From an uncultured Geobacteraceae bacterium (GTDB taxonomy: Bacteria > Desulfobacterota > Desulfuromonadia > Geobacterales > Pseudopelobacteraceae): a DNA stretch of 7,104 nucleotides. The position numbers and the translations under genes are program-made. Location: contig CAIRND010000699.1 in the NCBI GenBank assembly GCA_903879825.1, positions 1 through 7,104 on the forward strand, read 5' to 3'. Below the pieces are notes generated by a model, which made no database searches, was not told the origin of the DNA, and saw nothing but the letters and a program-made list of their open reading frames with translations. Numbering within the stretch: position 1 is the stretch's first letter; every line of letters begins with the position of its first letter. Positions 6,027-7,104 of this stretch are shown here, piece after piece.

Positions 6027-6055
6027 TTTGTATACAATTTGTTTTATATTGTCAA
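6027..6055 (-). promoter_or_regulatory. Sigma-70 promoter of the XRE/cupin regulator gene
   Basis: On the minus strand a consensus -35, TTGACA (6055-6050), is separated by 17 nt from TACAAA (6032-6027). This puts the likely transcript start near 6020, about 40 nt before the ATG. A second possible -10, TATACA, gives a 15-nt spacer. The -35 is perfect and the -10 is moderate. Confidence 0.6.
6028..6037. promoter_or_regulatory. Palindromic operator candidate in the regulator promoter
   Basis: TTGTATACAA is a perfect 10-nt palindrome covering most of the proposed -10 hexamer. A bound dimeric HTH protein would block this promoter, so autorepression by the downstream XRE/cupin protein is the simplest reading. 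A near copy occurs at 127-139 over the proposed mutase -10. No comparable copy was found in the gap before the carboxyltransferase gene. Confidence 0.45.
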
Positions 6056-6103
6056 TAAAATTCCTTCAGTACCGACAAAAAATAACAGCGTCAGTAAAAA
6101 GAG

Positions 6104-6118
6104 TTTATTATGAATAAA
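6104..6118. other. Small AT-only stem-loop after the iron-sulfur gene
   Basis: TTTATT-ATG-AATAAA can form a 6-bp stem with a 3-nt loop, about 30 nt after the stop codon of the iron-sulfur subunit gene. On the minus strand it is followed by CTCTTTTT, so a weak intrinsic terminator is possible. The stem has no G-C pairs and is probably too weak to act alone. Confidence 0.25.
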
Positions 6119-6147
6119 ACCACTTTACACCGGGGAGGCAGGGAAAA

Positions 6148-7104
6148 TCATTTATTGGTATGTCCCTTAAGCTGTCGCGCCAACAGCTGCAGCGTATGAA
6201 CGACCTCGACGGATGAGCCGTGTTGTTTGAGTCCATCAGAAAGCTGCATCATGCAACCGGGACAGCCGGTTGCGACAGCCTGGGCTCCGGTAGCAACAAT
6301 CGCTTCGCTTTTTCCGTTGTTGATATTCATGGACGAGTCATAGTGATAGACGTTGAAGGTCCCGCCCAGACCACAACATTTATCGGCCCCTTCCATTTCA
6401 ACCAACTCTACTCCGGGGGTGCTCTTTAAAAGTTCGCGCGGCTGTGCCGACACTCCGCGTGTACGCAGATGACAGGGGTCGTGATAGGTAACGCGCAGCT
6501 CTTCACCGCTACCGGTTTCAGAGGGATCAAGCCCCAACTGTCGCAGCAACTGTGATGCATCCACGGTTTTTTTCGCCAGCGCGTCCAGACGTTCACGCAG
6601 TTCCGGATTACGTTTTCCTACCACCAGCGGATAGAGCCGGTGCAGGGCACCGCCGCAGGTGGCACAGGCGCTCATGACATAATCCACGTCGTACTTTTCA
6701 AATTCTATCAAGTTCTTTTCGGCCAGCTCACGCACTGTGGAAAGATCGCCGCCGGACATACCGGGTAGGCCGCAGCACTGCTGGCCTTTCGGAATGATAA
6801 CCGTGCAGCCGAGGTGACGGAACAGAGCCAGCGTTGCCTCACCAATATCGGTATAGACAAAATTGGTCATGCAGCCGACGAAAAAAGCGATTCGCGGCTT
6901 ACCCGGCTCTCCGGGGATAACTTCAGGATGCTGCTCGATAAACGTTTTTTTGGCGATTTCAGGAATAAAGCGTGTGTTGCCAACAAACGGCATCGGAAAG
7001 CGCAAGCGCAAGCCGGACGCTTCAGGAACTTTTTTAAAGAACAGTGGCCCGAGAATCGAGGCCATTTTAGCCCCCATCTTCATACGGGCTCTGCTTTTGA
7101 TAAC
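6148..7104 (-). CDS. GlcF-type (Fe-S)-binding oxidoreductase subunit, C-terminal part (5' end beyond window)
   Basis: The frame is open to the right edge and ends at TGA (6150-6148), giving 318 visible codons. It contains two complete cysteine-rich CCG domains. Counting from Met at 7083, the first has Cys71, CCG at 103-105 and CATC at 140-143. The second has HDPCH at 201-205, CCG at 236-238 and CPGC at 274-277. These domains bind iron-sulfur clusters in GlcF, LldE/LutA, HdrB and related electron-transfer subunits. Two tandem CCG domains plus at least 60 residues before them fit GlcF-like proteins of 400-440 residues, which start with two 4Fe-4S motifs. That part would lie off the window, so the ATG at 7083 is probably internal. 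Such subunits take electrons from an FAD-linked glycolate or lactate dehydrogenase (GlcD/Dld), often encoded next door. The substrate cannot be told from this part. A link to lactate-derived carbon would suit the methylmalonyl-CoA genes but is inference. Confidence 0.83.
   Translation of the reverse strand, partial: VIKSRARMKMGAKMASILGPLFFKKVPEASGLRLRFPMPFVGNTRFIPEIAKKTFIEQHPEVIPGEPGKPRIAFFVGCMTNFVYTDIGEATLALFRHLGCTVIIPKGQQCCGLPGMSGGDLSTVRELAEKNLIEFEKYDVDYVMSACATCGGALHRLYPLVVGKRNPELRERLDALAKKTVDASQLLRQLGLDPSETGSGEELRVTYHDPCHLRTRGVSAQPRELLKSTPGVELVEMEGADKCCGLGGTFNVYHYDSSMNINNGKSEAIVATGAQAVATGCPGCMMQLSDGLKQHGSSVEVVHTLQLLARQLKGHTNK

Overview
The window carries five protein-coding genes, all on the minus strand, two of them cut by the window edges. 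Read in the direction of transcription (high to low coordinates) they are: the C-terminal part of a GlcF-type iron-sulfur oxidoreductase subunit (6148-7104, start beyond the edge); an XRE-family HTH/cupin regulator (5418-5981); a biotin-dependent acyl-CoA carboxylase carboxyltransferase subunit (3463-5187); a fused biotin carboxylase/biotin carboxyl carrier subunit (379-3288); and the first 36 codons of what looks like a methylmalonyl-CoA mutase large subunit (1-109, end beyond the edge).

The middle of the window reads as a methylmalonyl-CoA module. The two carboxylase subunits would form an ATP-dependent acyl-CoA carboxylase, most simply propionyl-CoA to methylmalonyl-CoA, and the mutase would convert methylmalonyl-CoA to succinyl-CoA. 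The substrate is inferred from the neighbouring mutase and is not proven by the carboxylase sequence. The regulator lies directly upstream and is a reasonable candidate controller. The GlcF-like subunit suggests oxidation of lactate, glycolate or another 2-hydroxy acid nearby. The gene content and protein style fit an anaerobic deltaproteobacterium (Desulfuromonadales: Geobacter, Pelobacter or Desulfuromonas-like). This is judgement from recognition, not a database result.

The gaps between genes are the unusual part. Three consecutive gaps (110-378, 3289-3462 and 5188-5417) each contain a long inverted repeat with 27-30 nt arms. Each arm has three CAC trinucleotides spaced 8-10 nt apart, but each gap uses a different variant (CACAGAG, CACGGAG, CACAAAA). 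Nearly all arm mismatches would become G-U pairs in RNA from the plus strand, which is antisense to the genes. One arm is bracketed by an exact 14-nt direct repeat. The fourth gap (5982-6147) has no such repeat. It holds a good promoter whose -10 region is covered by a perfect 10-nt palindrome, and a near copy of that site lies over the likely -10 of the mutase gene. A strong intrinsic terminator (313-350) separates the carboxylase from the mutase, so the mutase probably has its own promoter. No gap exceeds 300 bases. No RNA gene, CRISPR array, transposase or tRNA was seen.
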